The notes: generated by a model from the letters alone, not told the origin. Counted from the first letter of the stretch, positions 8,422 through 16,337 are shown. The stretch: DNA of 64,000 nt from Streptomyces sp. Ag109_O5-1 (GCF_003814875.1 NZ_RKQF01000001.1:6324001-6388000); one strand, 5' to 3'. Made by a program: numbers and translations.

Positions 8422-9009
8422 TTATGCGGGTGTACGGGTGGTCGGTTCGAGTACGGGGGCTTCGAGTACGGGGGTGGGGGCGCGGGCGGCTGAGGCGACC
8501 GCGGCCGTGGCGGCGGCCTTCGCGATGCCCGGGGCCGCCGCCACGGCCGCGGTGGGCCGGGGATGCAGGGCGACCGTGGCCCGGCAGTCGCCGAAGCTGT
8601 CCCGGAGCCGGGTCATCAGCCCGATCAGCTGGTCGATCTCCGTGTCGCTCCAGTCGCTCAGCCGCTCGGTGAGCAGTTCGGTGCTGCGCCGGGACAGATC
8701 CTGGAGGGTCGCCTCGCCCGCAGGGGTGAGGTGCAGGATGCGGGACCGCTTGTCCGCCGGGTCGGGGGACCGCTCGATCCAGCCGCGCTCGCAGACGTGC
8801 GCCACGTGCCGGCTGGTCACGGACATGTCCACGGCGAGCAGCTCGGCGAGCTTGCTCATGCGCATGGAACCGTGGCGGCCGAGCAGCGTCAGCACGGCTG
8901 CGGAGCCGGCCGGGCACTCGTGCGGCAGGATCCGCGCGAGGTCCCGTTTCACGGCCCCGAAGGCGCTGAGCTGACGTGCCAGCTCCTCGAACTGCGCCTG
9001 CTCCGCCAT
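8422..9009 (-). CDS. MarR-family transcriptional regulator
   Basis: The 195-residue product has a winged-helix MarR core over residues ~10-140: ECPAGSAAVLTLLGRHGSMR, then SKLAELLAVDMSVTSRHV for the recognition helix and RSPDPADKRSRILHL for the wing. An Ala/Pro-rich tail of about 50 residues follows. GGAGGT precedes the ATG at 9009 at normal distance. It leads the operon with the MFS exporter and probably represses it. Two small inverted repeats upstream are candidate operators. Confidence 0.9.
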   Translation of the reverse strand: MAEQAQFEELARQLSAFGAVKRDLARILPHECPAGSAAVLTLLGRHGSMRMSKLAELLAVDMSVTSRHVAHVCERGWIERSPDPADKRSRILHLTPAGEATLQDLSRRSTELLTERLSDWSDTEIDQLIGLMTRLRDSFGDCRATVALHPRPTAAVAAAPGIAKAAATAAVASAARAPTPVLEAPVLEPTTRTPA

Positions 9010-9025
9010 CACACCTCCCGTTATC

Positions 9026-9111
9026 GTTGCTTGGGGCAACCATAGAACTGTTTGGTTGCTGCAGGCAAACAAACGGGTGGCCGCAGGGCTAAAAACTTGG
9101 CAAAGGCAAGT
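9026..9111. promoter_or_regulatory. Candidate MarR operator region
   Basis: Two small inverted repeats lie upstream of the marR start: GTTGC-N5-GCAAC at 9026-9040 and ACTTG-N7-CAAGT at 9095-9111. Both share a TTG...CAA half-site pattern typical of MarR boxes. Confidence 0.4.
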
Positions 9112-9203
9112 ATTGCGAACGTAAACGCCCAGGTGGGGCGTGTTGCACCACCGGGTGGCCCCCCACTTGGGCCGCACTCCCCGATTCGCTAGTGTCTCGG
9201 GCC

Positions 9204-9410
9204 ATGGCTAACACCCAGGGCCCCCAGGGCAACTACGACCCCGCCGGCAGCACCCAGATGTTCCGCGCGTTCGTCGACGAGGCCCCCCAGACCTCCCAGC
9301 AGACGACGTCCACCTACTCTTCCTCCTCCGGCCCGCGCGTCGGCCTGATCCTCGGCGTCGTCGCCGTGGTGGTCGTGGTGGCGGCCGTGGCCTGGCTGGC
9401 GTTCATGTAG
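9204..9410 (+). CDS. Small single-pass membrane protein, conserved type
   Basis: The 68-residue product has a polar N-terminal half (MANTQGPQGNYDPAGSTQMF, with a Thr/Ser-rich stretch) and one very hydrophobic C-terminal helix (GLILGVVAVVVVVAAVAWLA). It would be tail-anchored with the N-terminus in the cytoplasm. I do not know a function. It ends in a strong bidirectional terminator shared with the convergent lipoprotein gene. Confidence 0.65.
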   Translation: MANTQGPQGNYDPAGSTQMFRAFVDEAPQTSQQTTSTYSSSSGPRVGLILGVVAVVVVVAAVAWLAFM

Positions 9411-9447
9411 TACGGCCGTCCGGGCGCGCTGCGACGGCCCGGGCGGC

Positions 9448-9495
9448 GGCACGACGAAGAACCCGGGGACGAGCGCCCCGGGCTTTCGTCGTGCC
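9448..9495. terminator. Bidirectional terminator
   Basis: Long, nearly perfect stem: GGCACGACGAA and ACCCGGGG pair with CCCCGGGC and TTTCGTCGTGCC. The A-rich left and T-rich right arms would give a terminator in both directions between convergent genes. Confidence 0.8.
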
Positions 9496-9509
9496 CGGCT
9501 CCGGTCCGC

Positions 9510-10415
9510 TCACTTCCAGTCGACCGTCTCGACCCTGGTCTCGATGTGCATGCCCAGTGGCACCCGCCAGTCGTCCACGCAGACCGTCCAGGTCCTGTCC
9601 GTGCCGGAGCCGGGTGCGATGGGGACCGGGAGGGCCTCGGTCTTCCTGACCGTCGACCAGTCGATGCCCAGCAGGTCGATGATGTGTGTGCCGAGGGTGA
9701 TCGTGCCCGAACGGACCGCTGTGTCCCCGGAGTTGTGGAAGGCGACCGTCACCTTCTCGCACCAGCGCCGGTCCGTCGCCTCGCGGGTGGGGGCGCTCCA
9801 GGTGAGGGCGGCGGGCGAAGCGGGCGCCGAAGAGGTGCCCGGTCGGGGCGAGTTCGGCGCCGTCGGCCGGGAGCCGGTGCGGCGGGAAGCGGGGGCTGAC
9901 GGTGATGGAGGCGAAAGTGCCGTACCGGAAGCCGAGTTGGTCGACCGGGGCCCGGCGGAATCCGATGCGTCCGCGGTAGTGGCCGACCCGTCCGCCGTAC
10001 CCGTCGACCCGTTCGAGGTCCCCGTCGAGCTGCCTTCCGGCCCTTCCGGCCCTCTCGACCCGTCCAGCGGGACCAGCGTCACCGATCCCGTAGGTCTCGC
10101 CGGCGTACGGGTCGGGCCGCCCGCCGCTCCCACTGCCGTATAGCCGCCGGAGTTGCCGCCGCAGGCGGTGAGGGAGCAGACCAGGCAGAGACCGGCCAGC
10201 GGGAACACCGCCGCCGCGCCCCACCGGCCCTGCGCCGCACTGCGGGGGCGCGTGGGGCCGGTGGCCGGGGGTGCGGGGACGGTCACGGAGGCCACGGCCG
10301 TCACCGAGGTCACAGCCGTCACTGTGGCCGCCGACGTCACCGTGACGGCCGCCGGCGCCTTCGTGTCGGCGGGGTGGTGGCCGCTAGGTGTCCTGGGTGC
10401 CCGACGGAGAAGCAT
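9510..10415 (-). CDS. Putative lipoprotein of unknown function
   Basis: The 301-residue protein has a late hydrophobic signal (GAAAVFPLAGLCLVCSLTAC) with the lipobox LTAC at about residues 82-85, so the mature protein would be anchored on the outer face of the membrane. The N-terminal extension before the signal is a Val/Thr/Ala repeat (VTVTSAATVTAVTSVT). The true start may therefore be further downstream at a GTG. A long Ser/Thr/Pro-rich linker leads to a folded C-terminal domain from about residue 205 (WCEKVTVAFHNSGDTAVRSG), which looks like an immunoglobulin-like or cellulose-binding-like beta domain. It sits 72 bases downstream of the sigN-like gene on the same strand. Confidence 0.65.
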   Translation of the reverse strand: MLLRRAPRTPSGHHPADTKAPAAVTVTSAATVTAVTSVTAVASVTVPAPPATGPTRPRSAAQGRWGAAAVFPLAGLCLVCSLTACGGNSGGYTAVGAAGGPTRTPARPTGSVTLVPLDGSRGPEGPEGSSTGTSNGSTGTADGSATTADASDSAGPRSTNSASGTALSPPSPSAPASRRTGSRPTAPNSPRPGTSSAPASPAALTWSAPTREATDRRWCEKVTVAFHNSGDTAVRSGTITLGTHIIDLLGIDWSTVRKTEALPVPIAPGSGTDRTWTVCVDDWRVPLGMHIETRVETVDWK

Positions 10416-10487
10416 CGCGCCAGTGTGGCTGACACTCCGTCAGTAAGGAACCCGTCGAACCCGGTTCGGTCCGGGCTCGGTCCGCGG

Positions 10488-11414
10488 TCAGTCCGAGATC
10501 AGGCCCTCGCGGAGCTGGGCCAGGGTGCGGGTCAGCAGGCGGGAGACGTGCATCTGGGAGATGCCGACCTCCTCGCCGATCTGGGACTGGGTCATGTTCG
10601 CGAAGAAGCGCAGCATGATGATCCGGCGCTCGCGCGGCGGCAGCTTGGCCAGCAGCGGCTTCAGCGACTCGCGGTACTCCACGCCCTCCAGGGCCGTGTC
10701 CTCGTAGCCGAGGCGGTCGGCCAGGGAGCCCTCGCCGCCGTCGTCCTCCGGGGCCGGGGAGTCGAGCGAGGAGGCGGTGTACGCGTTGCCCACGGCCAGG
10801 CCGTCGACGACGTCCTCCTCGGACACGCCCAGGACGGCGGCCAGTTCGGTGACCGTCGGGGAGCGGTCCAGCTTCTGGGAGAGCTCGTCGCTGGCCTTGG
10901 TGAGGGCCAGGCGCAGCTCCTGCAGACGGCGCGGGACGCGGACCGACCACGAGGTGTCGCGGAAGAACCGCTTGATCTCGCCCACGACCGTCGGCATCGC
11001 GAACGTCGGGAACTCCACGCCCCGTTCGCAGTCGAAGCGGTCGATCGCCTTGATCAGGCCGATGGTGCCGACCTGGACAATGTCCTCCATCGGTTCGTTG
11101 CGGCTGCGGAAGCGGGCTGCCGCGTAGCGCACGAGGGGGAGGTTGAGTTCGATCAGGGTGTCCCGGACGTAGGCACGCTCGGGGCTGTCCTCTTCGAGTG
11201 CGGCAAGGCGCAGGAACAGGGAGCGGGACAGGGTGCGGGTGTCGAGGGCCGCCGAGGTACCCGGGAGTTCCGGGGTCGGAGGGGCCTCCAGCGCCGGGGC
11301 GCCGTCGATCGTGCCATCGATGCTGTCGAGCACGTCGATGGTGTCGAGCTCCTTGGGCGCTGCCTCGCTCGTCGTGGGCGTGAGGACCTTCGAGCTGCCC
11401 TGGTCTGCGGACAT
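10488..11414 (-). CDS. sigN: SigB/F/G-family RNA polymerase sigma factor (SigN-like)
   Basis: The 308-residue sigma factor has an acidic N-terminal extension (~70 residues) and then regions 2-4: LPLVRYAAARFRSRNEPMED and VQVGTIGLIKAIDRFD (region 2), RRLQELRLALTKASDELSQ (region 3), and the HTH MTQSQIGEEVGISQMHVSR (region 4.2). This pattern is the stress and sporulation sigma group of Streptomyces. GGGGGTGG precedes the ATG at 11414. A second paralogue lies next upstream. I assign sigN only because, from memory, S. coelicolor has sigN and sigF side by side in this order, so the symbol is less sure than the family. Confidence 0.85.
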   Translation of the reverse strand: MSADQGSSKVLTPTTSEAAPKELDTIDVLDSIDGTIDGAPALEAPPTPELPGTSAALDTRTLSRSLFLRLAALEEDSPERAYVRDTLIELNLPLVRYAAARFRSRNEPMEDIVQVGTIGLIKAIDRFDCERGVEFPTFAMPTVVGEIKRFFRDTSWSVRVPRRLQELRLALTKASDELSQKLDRSPTVTELAAVLGVSEEDVVDGLAVGNAYTASSLDSPAPEDDGGEGSLADRLGYEDTALEGVEYRESLKPLLAKLPPRERRIIMLRFFANMTQSQIGEEVGISQMHVSRLLTRTLAQLREGLISD

Positions 11415-11482
11415 GCCACCCCCTTTGGGTCGCGGGACGGTCGCGGCGACGCTCCCTTGCGAGGAGCGGTGCCTTCACCTGA

Positions 11483-11508
11483 ATACCGGAGCCTGGGCCC
11501 CGGCAAAC
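11483..11508 (-). promoter_or_regulatory. Possible SigB-type promoter for the sigN-like gene
   Basis: On the minus strand GTTT is followed after 16 bases by CGGTAT, close to the GNNT-N14-16-GGGTAY consensus of Streptomyces SigB-group promoters. It lies about 70 bases upstream of the start codon and would allow control by a sibling sigma factor. Confidence 0.35.
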
Positions 11509-11526
11509 GCGCTTCCGGCAGAATGT

Positions 11527-11566
11527 CACATGTCGGCAACACGCTGTAGTGACATGTCGACATGTG
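11527..11566. promoter_or_regulatory. Triple ACATGT palindrome cluster upstream of sigN-like gene
   Basis: Three ACATGT palindromes start at 11528, 11552 and 11560. The outer arms CACATGTCG (11527) and CGACATGTG (11558) form a perfect inverted repeat. This is the most AT-rich spot in the intersigma region and looks like an operator. Confidence 0.45.
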
Positions 11567-11836
11567 AAATGTGAATCCGCCCTGGATGCAGGGGGTCTGA
11601 CGCTTTTTCGCCCCTCAACTGTCGGGAAGTGCGCTGGTGGGCGATTCGCTCTGGCCGGTGATGGCTCGATCCTGTTTGCGGTTACGGCCGCACCAAGTCG
11701 CCCGGGGTTGTGTCTCGGGCGGATAACGGAGGTGCCGAGCAGGGCCGGTGAAGTCGGCTGCGGTTCGGCAGCGCCCCGAAGGGGCGCGGGGAACTGCGGA
11801 CGAAGGCGGGCCGTCGCGGCGTTTCCGGTGGAGCGG
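11567..11836. other. Intergenic region between the two sigma genes
   Basis: I see no gene here. At 11769-11798 it holds a short GC-rich repeat unit (GCGCCCCGAAGGGGCGCGGG) of the Streptomyces intergenic type, probably the terminator of the sigF-like gene. Confidence 0.5.
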
Positions 11837-12760
11837 TTACGCCTCGATGCGGTTCGCCGAGCGCAGGCGCTGGAAGCTGCGGGCGAGGAGGCGGGAGACG
11901 TGCATCTGGGAGACGCCGAGCTCCGCGCTGATCTGTGACTGGGTGAGGTTGCTGTAGTAGCGCAGGAGGAGGATGCGCTGCTCCCGCTCGGGGAGCTGGA
12001 CCAGCAGGTGGCGGACCAGGTCGCGGTGTTCCACGCCGTCCAGGGCCGGGTCCTCGTAGCCGATGCGGTCCAGCAGGCCCGGCAGGCCGTCGCCCTCCTG
12101 CGCGGCCTCCAGGGAGGTCGCGTGGTACGACCGGCCGGCCTCGATGCAGGAGAGGACCTCGTCCTCGCTGATGCGCAGCCGTTCGGCGATCTCGGCGGTG
12201 GAGGGGGAGCGGCCGAAGGCGGTGGTCAGGTCCTCGGTCGCGCTGTTGACCTGGACCCACAGCTCGTGCAGCCGGCGCGGTACGTGCACGGTGCGGACGT
12301 TGTCCCGGAAGTAGCGCTTGATCTCGCCGACGACGGTCGGCATCGCGAAGGTCGGGAACTGCACGCCCCGGTCCGGGTCGAAGCGGTCGATGGCGTTGAT
12401 CAGGCCGATGGTGCCGACCTGGACGACGTCCTCCATCGGCTCGTTGCGGGAGCGGAAGCGGGCGGCCGCGTAGCGCACGAGCGGGAGGTTGGCCTCGATG
12501 AGCGCCGAACGCACGCGGTTGTGCTCCGGCGTGCCCGGCCTGAGCTCCTTGAGCTGGCCGAAGAGCACCTGGGTCAGCGCCCGGGTGTCGGCGCCGCGCC
12601 GTTTCTCCGGGGCCGGGGCGGGCGCCTGGGCCGGGGGCTGTGCGGGGTTCTGCGCGGCGTTCTGAGCGGGGTTCTGGGGCGGGTTCTGGGCCGGGCTCTG
12701 ACTGGGGGGCTGGGCTGGGGCGGGCGCCTCTTCCTGGGGCGGCGCAGAACTGGCCGACAC
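11837..12760 (-). CDS. sigF: SigB/F/G-family RNA polymerase sigma factor (SigF-like)
   Basis: This paralogue of the neighbouring sigma factor has the same core: PLVRYAAARFRSRNEPMEDV, GLINAIDRFDPDRGVQFPTF, and the HTH LTQSQISAELGVSQMHVSR near the C-terminus. The N-terminal ~60 residues are a Pro/Gln/Ala low-complexity stretch with repeated NPAQ units. I prefer the GTG at 12760, which has GAGGTGG about 8 bases upstream. A TTG at 12787 would add nine residues. S. coelicolor SigF acts late in spore maturation. Whether this gene does the same is inferred from position and type only. Confidence 0.8.
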   Translation of the reverse strand: MSASSAPPQEEAPAPAQPPSQSPAQNPPQNPAQNAAQNPAQPPAQAPAPAPEKRRGADTRALTQVLFGQLKELRPGTPEHNRVRSALIEANLPLVRYAAARFRSRNEPMEDVVQVGTIGLINAIDRFDPDRGVQFPTFAMPTVVGEIKRYFRDNVRTVHVPRRLHELWVQVNSATEDLTTAFGRSPSTAEIAERLRISEDEVLSCIEAGRSYHATSLEAAQEGDGLPGLLDRIGYEDPALDGVEHRDLVRHLLVQLPEREQRILLLRYYSNLTQSQISAELGVSQMHVSRLLARSFQRLRSANRIEA

Positions 12761-12899
12761 GGTCAACGCCACCTCTTCATCGGTCAATCATCCGTCAAAA
12801 GCGGTCATAGCATCACAAGACATGTGCACTGTGTGCAAGCACCGCATAACGTCGTGTTGGGAGTGAATTGTGGCAAGTTTGTGCATAAGACGTGCGAAA

Positions 12900-12925
12900 G
12901 CCCCCCACCGTTCCCGGCGGGGGGC
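12900..12925 (-). terminator. Terminator after the Dabb-domain gene
   Basis: GCCCCCC pairs with GGGGGGC around a short inner stem, followed on the minus strand by TTTC, 25 bases after the stop codon. Confidence 0.7.
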
Positions 12926-12949
12926 AGGATCGGGAAAGCGCCGTACGGC

Positions 12950-13243
12950 TCAGAAGTCGTAGTCGGCGATCACCCACGTGGCGAACTCCCGCCACTGTGC
13001 CGCGGCTGCCTGGTGGGCCGGGTGCTCCAGATAACGCTTCAGGGCGTCCCGGTCCTCGACCGCCGAGTTGATCGCGAAGTCGTAGGCGATGGGGCGGTCC
13101 GTGGTGTTCCAGCCGCACTCCCAGAAGCGGAGCTCCTCGATCTGGTCGCCGAGGGAGAAGAAGGCCTCGGCGCCCGCGACGGCGCGCGGATCGTCGCGCT
13201 CGACGCCCTCGCCGAGCTTGAAGAGGACCAGGTGGCGGATCAT
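12950..13243 (-). CDS. Dabb-family (stress-responsive alpha/beta barrel) protein
   Basis: At 97 residues this matches the length of a single Dabb domain: MIRHLVLFKLGEGV at the N-terminus, the ECGWNTTDRPIAYDFAINS strand pair, and a C-terminal HPAHQAAAAQWRE. Dabb proteins form dimeric ferredoxin-like barrels. Most are unassigned, some are cyclases or monooxygenase-like. The gene follows a small hydrophobic-protein gene by about 20 bases and is probably co-transcribed. Confidence 0.85.
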   Translation of the reverse strand: MIRHLVLFKLGEGVERDDPRAVAGAEAFFSLGDQIEELRFWECGWNTTDRPIAYDFAINSAVEDRDALKRYLEHPAHQAAAAQWREFATWVIADYDF

Positions 13244-13264
13244 TGCGGCTCCCGGGGTGGTGCG

Positions 13265-13441
13265 CTACTTCGCTCCGTTGACGAGCCAGGTCATGAACTG
13301 CCCGATGGCCTTGGCCGCGTCCGATATGCCCTCAAAGCCTATCTGGACGTAGCTGGCCGCCTTGGCCGGGTCGGTGATGATCACGTACAGCGCGAAGACC
13401 ACGAGCACATACGTGGCGATCTTCTTGGCATTCACCGCCAC
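13265..13441 (-). CDS. Small secreted or membrane protein
   Basis: The product has 58 residues: a short basic start (VAVNAKK), one hydrophobic segment (IATYVLVVFALYVII), and an amphipathic C-terminus (FEGISDAAKAIGQFMTWLVN). I place the start at the GTG at 13441 because GGGGAGG lies 5 bases upstream. A second GTG at 13435 is possible. It precedes the Dabb gene on the same strand by 21 bases. No function is known to me. Confidence 0.6.
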   Translation of the reverse strand: MAVNAKKIATYVLVVFALYVIITDPAKAASYVQIGFEGISDAAKAIGQFMTWLVNGAK

Positions 13442-13633
13442 CGCGGCCTCCCCTGTGCCTGCCTCTGCCGGCGTGTCTGCGTAGCTGTGGACCCTGCTGC
13501 CGGCCGCGAGTGTAACCTTCACGCCCCCCTCGGGGCCCAACGGCCCGCTGGTCGAGGCCTTTTGTCGGGCCTGGGGCGTGAAAAGGGGCGCACGACGGAA
13601 ATGCGCTCCGGAGGCGACGGGGGCGAAACGCAG

Positions 13634-13663
13634 GAAGGGCCCCGTCTTTCGACGGGGCCCTTC
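13634..13663 (-). terminator. Original tRNA-Ser terminator, left of attL
   Basis: A perfect 13-bp stem, GAAGGGCCCCGTC with its complement and a TTTC loop, lies just beyond the old 3' end of tRNA-Ser(CGA). It is chromosomal sequence now separated from its tRNA by the element. Confidence 0.7.
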
Positions 13664-13668
13664 TCCAA

Positions 13669-13723
13669 GCGGTAGCGGAGGGATTTGAACCCTCGGTGAC
13701 TTGCGCCACACTCGCTTTCGAGG
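13669..13723. repeat. attL of the tRNA-Ser(CGA) element
   Basis: A 55-bp sequence identical to 27092-27146 comprises the 3' half of the tRNA-Ser(CGA) gene, from the acceptor end through the T arm and variable arm into the anticodon arm. Sequence diverges immediately after CGAGG. Confidence 0.93.
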
Positions 13724-13829
13724 TCTGTTCGTGCTGGTCAGGGCGTGATCCAGGGTCGTTCAGCCTCGTTCATTCCCGTACTCCGGTCCGTCGCGTGAAC
13801 CGCCGTGGACGGCCCCGGACGGGGGTGAA

Positions 13830-13849
13830 TGAGACGGAAACTGAGACGG
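13830..13849 (+). repeat. Paired TGAGAC repeat (arm-type site), attL side
   Basis: TGAGAC occurs at 13830 and 13842, a 12-bp period, 107 bases inside attL. The same pair sits at the end of int. It is probably an integrase arm-binding site. Confidence 0.6.
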
Positions 13850-13938
13850 GCCGCCAGCACGAAAGCGCCGAGTCCATGCACGTCAGAGGCTTTCCCAAAG
13901 GCCTCAGTTTTGTCGTTGGGTCCCGCTACCCTCGCGTC

Positions 13939-14733
13939 ATGCCTGAGTATGAGGACAACCCGGCCGGTCGCCTGCGGACGCTGCTCATCGAGTTGCATCA
14001 GACACCTCCGAACCACGGGGCATGGGACGCTGCGGCGAGGCTTCTCGTCCCGACAGCTTCGCCATCCTCGCCGGATGCGCTCAGGGCCATGACACGTTTG
14101 CTGGAGCTCCCGGGGGACGTCAGGGCCGCCGTGGGAGCGCTCGATGAAGACGATGAAGAGAAGGAGCACCTTGTCGAGCACCTGGACAAGGTGGAGGCTT
14201 TTCTGACCAGCGTGACCAACCGGAACAACACCCTTGGCCAGGCGTTCCAAGTCTTCGCTGTCGGAGGAGACGTCCCCAACAGTGCTGCTGTGCAGTCTCT
14301 GGGTACCTGCTCGCGCCGGCTGCATCGCCTCAGCCCTGAGCCAGTCATCCCACGCGAGGAGATTGACCGTCTCATCCAGTCCGTGACCGCGCTCATGGAC
14401 GAGATCCGAGCATCCAGCCTGGAGAGTGCGGCCAAGCTTCTCCTGTTGCATCATCTCCATCGTCTGCTTCAGGCTCTCGACCTCATCCGCGTTACTGGGA
14501 CCGCCCCCGTCGAGGAGAGCTTTGACGCCTTCCTGGGGGCCGTCACACGTAACGGCGAAGCGATGCAGGATGTGGGGAAGCGCGGCCTGACGGAGCGACT
14601 CACGGCCTGTTTGGGAGCGGTCAAAACGGCTATCGACATCGCGCGAGGTATCCACCAGTTCGGGACGGAGACGCACGCCGTGATCGAACAGGGAACGCAC
14701 GCTATCGAACAAGCTGGCCGCCTCCTGTCGTAA
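13939..14733 (+). CDS. Hypothetical helical protein, AICE cargo
   Basis: The product has 264 residues with no motif I recognise. It is predicted all-alpha, with a very acidic segment near residue 70 (DEDDEEKEHLVEHLDKVEAF) and long amphipathic helices afterwards (AAKLLLLHHLHRLLQALDLI). The start at 13939 is an ATG in front of a charged N-terminus (MPEYEDNPAGRL). GC content is lower than in the flanking core genes, which suggests later acquisition. It is the first gene inside attL, a position where AICEs carry variable cargo. It converges with the kinase gene across a small hairpin. Confidence 0.6.
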   Translation: MPEYEDNPAGRLRTLLIELHQTPPNHGAWDAAARLLVPTASPSSPDALRAMTRLLELPGDVRAAVGALDEDDEEKEHLVEHLDKVEAFLTSVTNRNNTLGQAFQVFAVGGDVPNSAAVQSLGTCSRRLHRLSPEPVIPREEIDRLIQSVTALMDEIRASSLESAAKLLLLHHLHRLLQALDLIRVTGTAPVEESFDAFLGAVTRNGEAMQDVGKRGLTERLTACLGAVKTAIDIARGIHQFGTETHAVIEQGTHAIEQAGRLLS

Positions 14734-14750
14734 CTACGCGCTGAGGCCTG

Positions 14751-14770
14751 CCGCTCGTCGCAACGAGCGG
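14751..14770. terminator. Hairpin between convergent cargo genes
   Basis: CCGCTCGT pairs with ACGAGCGG around a CGCA loop, between stop codons at 14733 (+) and 14821 (-). Confidence 0.55.
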
Positions 14771-14820
14771 CGGAAGCCGAGACGGAGCTGGGGCTGACCT
14801 GTGCTTAGGCCCGTAGAGGG

Positions 14821-15498
14821 TCAGGGGCGCGAAGCTTCCATGGTCGCGATCACGTCCGCAGTGTCGCCCTCGTAGAGAAGGTGCGGTTCGTCTTCCTGAG
14901 GGGGGATGAACCGGGTTCGGTACCGCTGAAGGTCGCTCTCCGAGAAGTAGATCGAATTCGGATCGTTCGCGTGGAACTCGTTGCGCTTGCTGACCCTTGC
15001 CCAGAGTTCGTCGTGGCTGGCCGCGAGATAAACCAGTACAGGAGTGGCCCCGGCGTCGGTGGCGATGGCTCGCCATTTGGCCCGGACTTCCGGGGTCCAA
15101 AAGCCGTGGTCAACGACGACGTCATGGCCGGCCTTGAGCTGCTCCCTGAGTTCTACCGCCACGTCTTCGAGCACCGGACGTTCGAGGATGGGGAAGATGC
15201 CTCGCGGAAAGTCCACCCCGTAGACGCCGTGCCGGCGGTACATCTCCTCATCTGGGCACAGTCGAACGAACCCGCGATCCGTGAGCGCGCGGGAAAGTGT
15301 GGTCTTGCCGGAGCCGGGCAGTCCGGCCATCAGGACGCAGAACGGTGGACGTGGTGGCATCGGTCTCGCCATGGTCTGGGAGATGGCGGCCATCTCCGCT
15401 TCCCCTTCGAGCGTGATTGTGCCAGCCCTGCGGGCTGCCAGCAGTGACCCTAGGCGGTCTTCGAGCACGTTCGCGAGGGTGTCATCCATCACCGTCAC
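14821..15498 (-). CDS. P-loop kinase (zeta-toxin/chloramphenicol-phosphotransferase-like)
   Basis: The protein has 225 residues. A Walker A motif GLPGSGKTT lies near residue 60 after FCVLMA. A second strand holds LKAGHDVVVDHGFWTPEVR, which fits the AAA_33/zeta-like small-molecule kinase group. A lid region (VSKRNEFHANDPNSIYF) follows. I start at the GTG at 15498, which overlaps the GntR stop by GTGA and has GGAGGT exactly 6 bases upstream, so the two genes are translationally coupled. It could be a metabolite kinase or a toxin of the zeta class. No matching antitoxin is obvious other than the coupled regulator. Confidence 0.75.
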   Translation of the reverse strand: MTVMDDTLANVLEDRLGSLLAARRAGTITLEGEAEMAAISQTMARPMPPRPPFCVLMAGLPGSGKTTLSRALTDRGFVRLCPDEEMYRRHGVYGVDFPRGIFPILERPVLEDVAVELREQLKAGHDVVVDHGFWTPEVRAKWRAIATDAGATPVLVYLAASHDELWARVSKRNEFHANDPNSIYFSESDLQRYRTRFIPPQEDEPHLLYEGDTADVIATMEASRP

Positions 15499-16253
15499 GG
15501 AGTCACCTCCGATTCCGTGCGCCATGTCCGGCCGGGGCCCCCGAGGTCCACGCCGTACTCCACGACGTTCCCCTCACTGTCCACGAACTTTGCCGTCATG
15601 ACGACCACTGGATCGGTCGGCGGGTGCTCGGGGTCCAGCTCCAAGAGCTGCGCGTACTCCGGCGTCAGCAGGCGGGCCGAGGCCGTGTCGATACGGTGAC
15701 TGATCGGGTGGCCAGTTGCTTGGGCGATGAGCTGGAGCGAAGTACCTCCGGTTAGCCTCTCACTCTCCGCTAGCTGGGGAATCAGCTTCCCGTATCGGGC
15801 CGGAATCCATGACGTGCTGTGGGCCACGATGCCATGCCGGTCTCGGTAGACCCGGCTTCGACGGATCACATCGGAGCCGGGCTGAATGTCCAGCGCCTGT
15901 GCGACTTCAGCGGGTGCGGACACCAAGCCCGCTCGATGCGAGTCGGATCGTTCGCCCGCTCCCCAACTGGACCCCGTGCGGCGTCCCCGGTCCTGACGCT
16001 GGGACCCGGACGACATCGGAGCCGGCTGGTCCAAGACCTCCGTCCCGATGCCGTGGATCCCGCGCACAAGACCCTCGTTGCGCAGCTTGCGCAGGGCCTT
16101 TTCCGCCGTCGCGGTGCTCACTTTCCACTCTTCCGCGAGGTTCTTGATGCTCGGCAAGAGGGTTCCGGGCTCTAGCTGACCAGACGTAATCAGCTCCGTG
16201 TAGTGGGCGGCAATCTTCGCGTACGGCGCCCGATTGTCGGCCTGGCCTGCCAT
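15495..16253 (-). CDS. GntR-family regulator with UTRA domain (KorSA-like)
   Basis: The 252-residue protein has an N-terminal winged helix (YAKIAAHYTELITSGQLEPG, PSIKNLAEEWKVSTATAEKA, LRNEGLVRGIHGIGTEV) and a C-terminal UTRA effector domain from about residue 110 (VIRRSRVYRDRHGIVAHSTS, then PVVVMTAKFVDSEGNVVEYG). In pSAM2 the GntR protein KorSA represses transfer and replication, and this gene holds the equivalent place. GGGAG lies 9 bases before the ATG. A cluster of GGTTCCC-type motifs upstream is the likely autoregulatory operator. Confidence 0.88.
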   Translation of the reverse strand: MAGQADNRAPYAKIAAHYTELITSGQLEPGTLLPSIKNLAEEWKVSTATAEKALRKLRNEGLVRGIHGIGTEVLDQPAPMSSGSQRQDRGRRTGSSWGAGERSDSHRAGLVSAPAEVAQALDIQPGSDVIRRSRVYRDRHGIVAHSTSWIPARYGKLIPQLAESERLTGGTSLQLIAQATGHPISHRIDTASARLLTPEYAQLLELDPEHPPTDPVVVMTAKFVDSEGNVVEYGVDLGGPGRTWRTESEVTP

Positions 16254-16283
16254 ATCGCTTGCTCCCTTTCGTCACTTCCCTGA

Positions 16284-16337
16284 GGTTCCCTACCTTACCG
16301 CTTGACACCGCAGGGAACCCTAGGGAACCGTAGGGAT
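16284..16337. promoter_or_regulatory. Candidate GntR operator cluster
   Basis: GGTTCCC occurs at 16284 and its complement GGGAACC at 16313 and 16323, with further CCCTA/TAGGG steps. The cluster begins 30 bases upstream of the GntR start. KorSA-type repressors are autoregulated, which fits. Confidence 0.5.

Noticed and set aside
5867..8974. Long open frame (>1,000 codons) on the plus strand opposite the MFS-tail gene
   Set aside because: It is the mirror frame of the exporter gene. Its translation is Gly/Arg/Asp-rich without domains, as usual for antisense frames in GC-rich DNA.
13669..13723. A second complete tRNA-Ser gene at attL
   Set aside because: Only the 3' half is present. The sequence diverges in the anticodon arm and there is no 5' acceptor strand.
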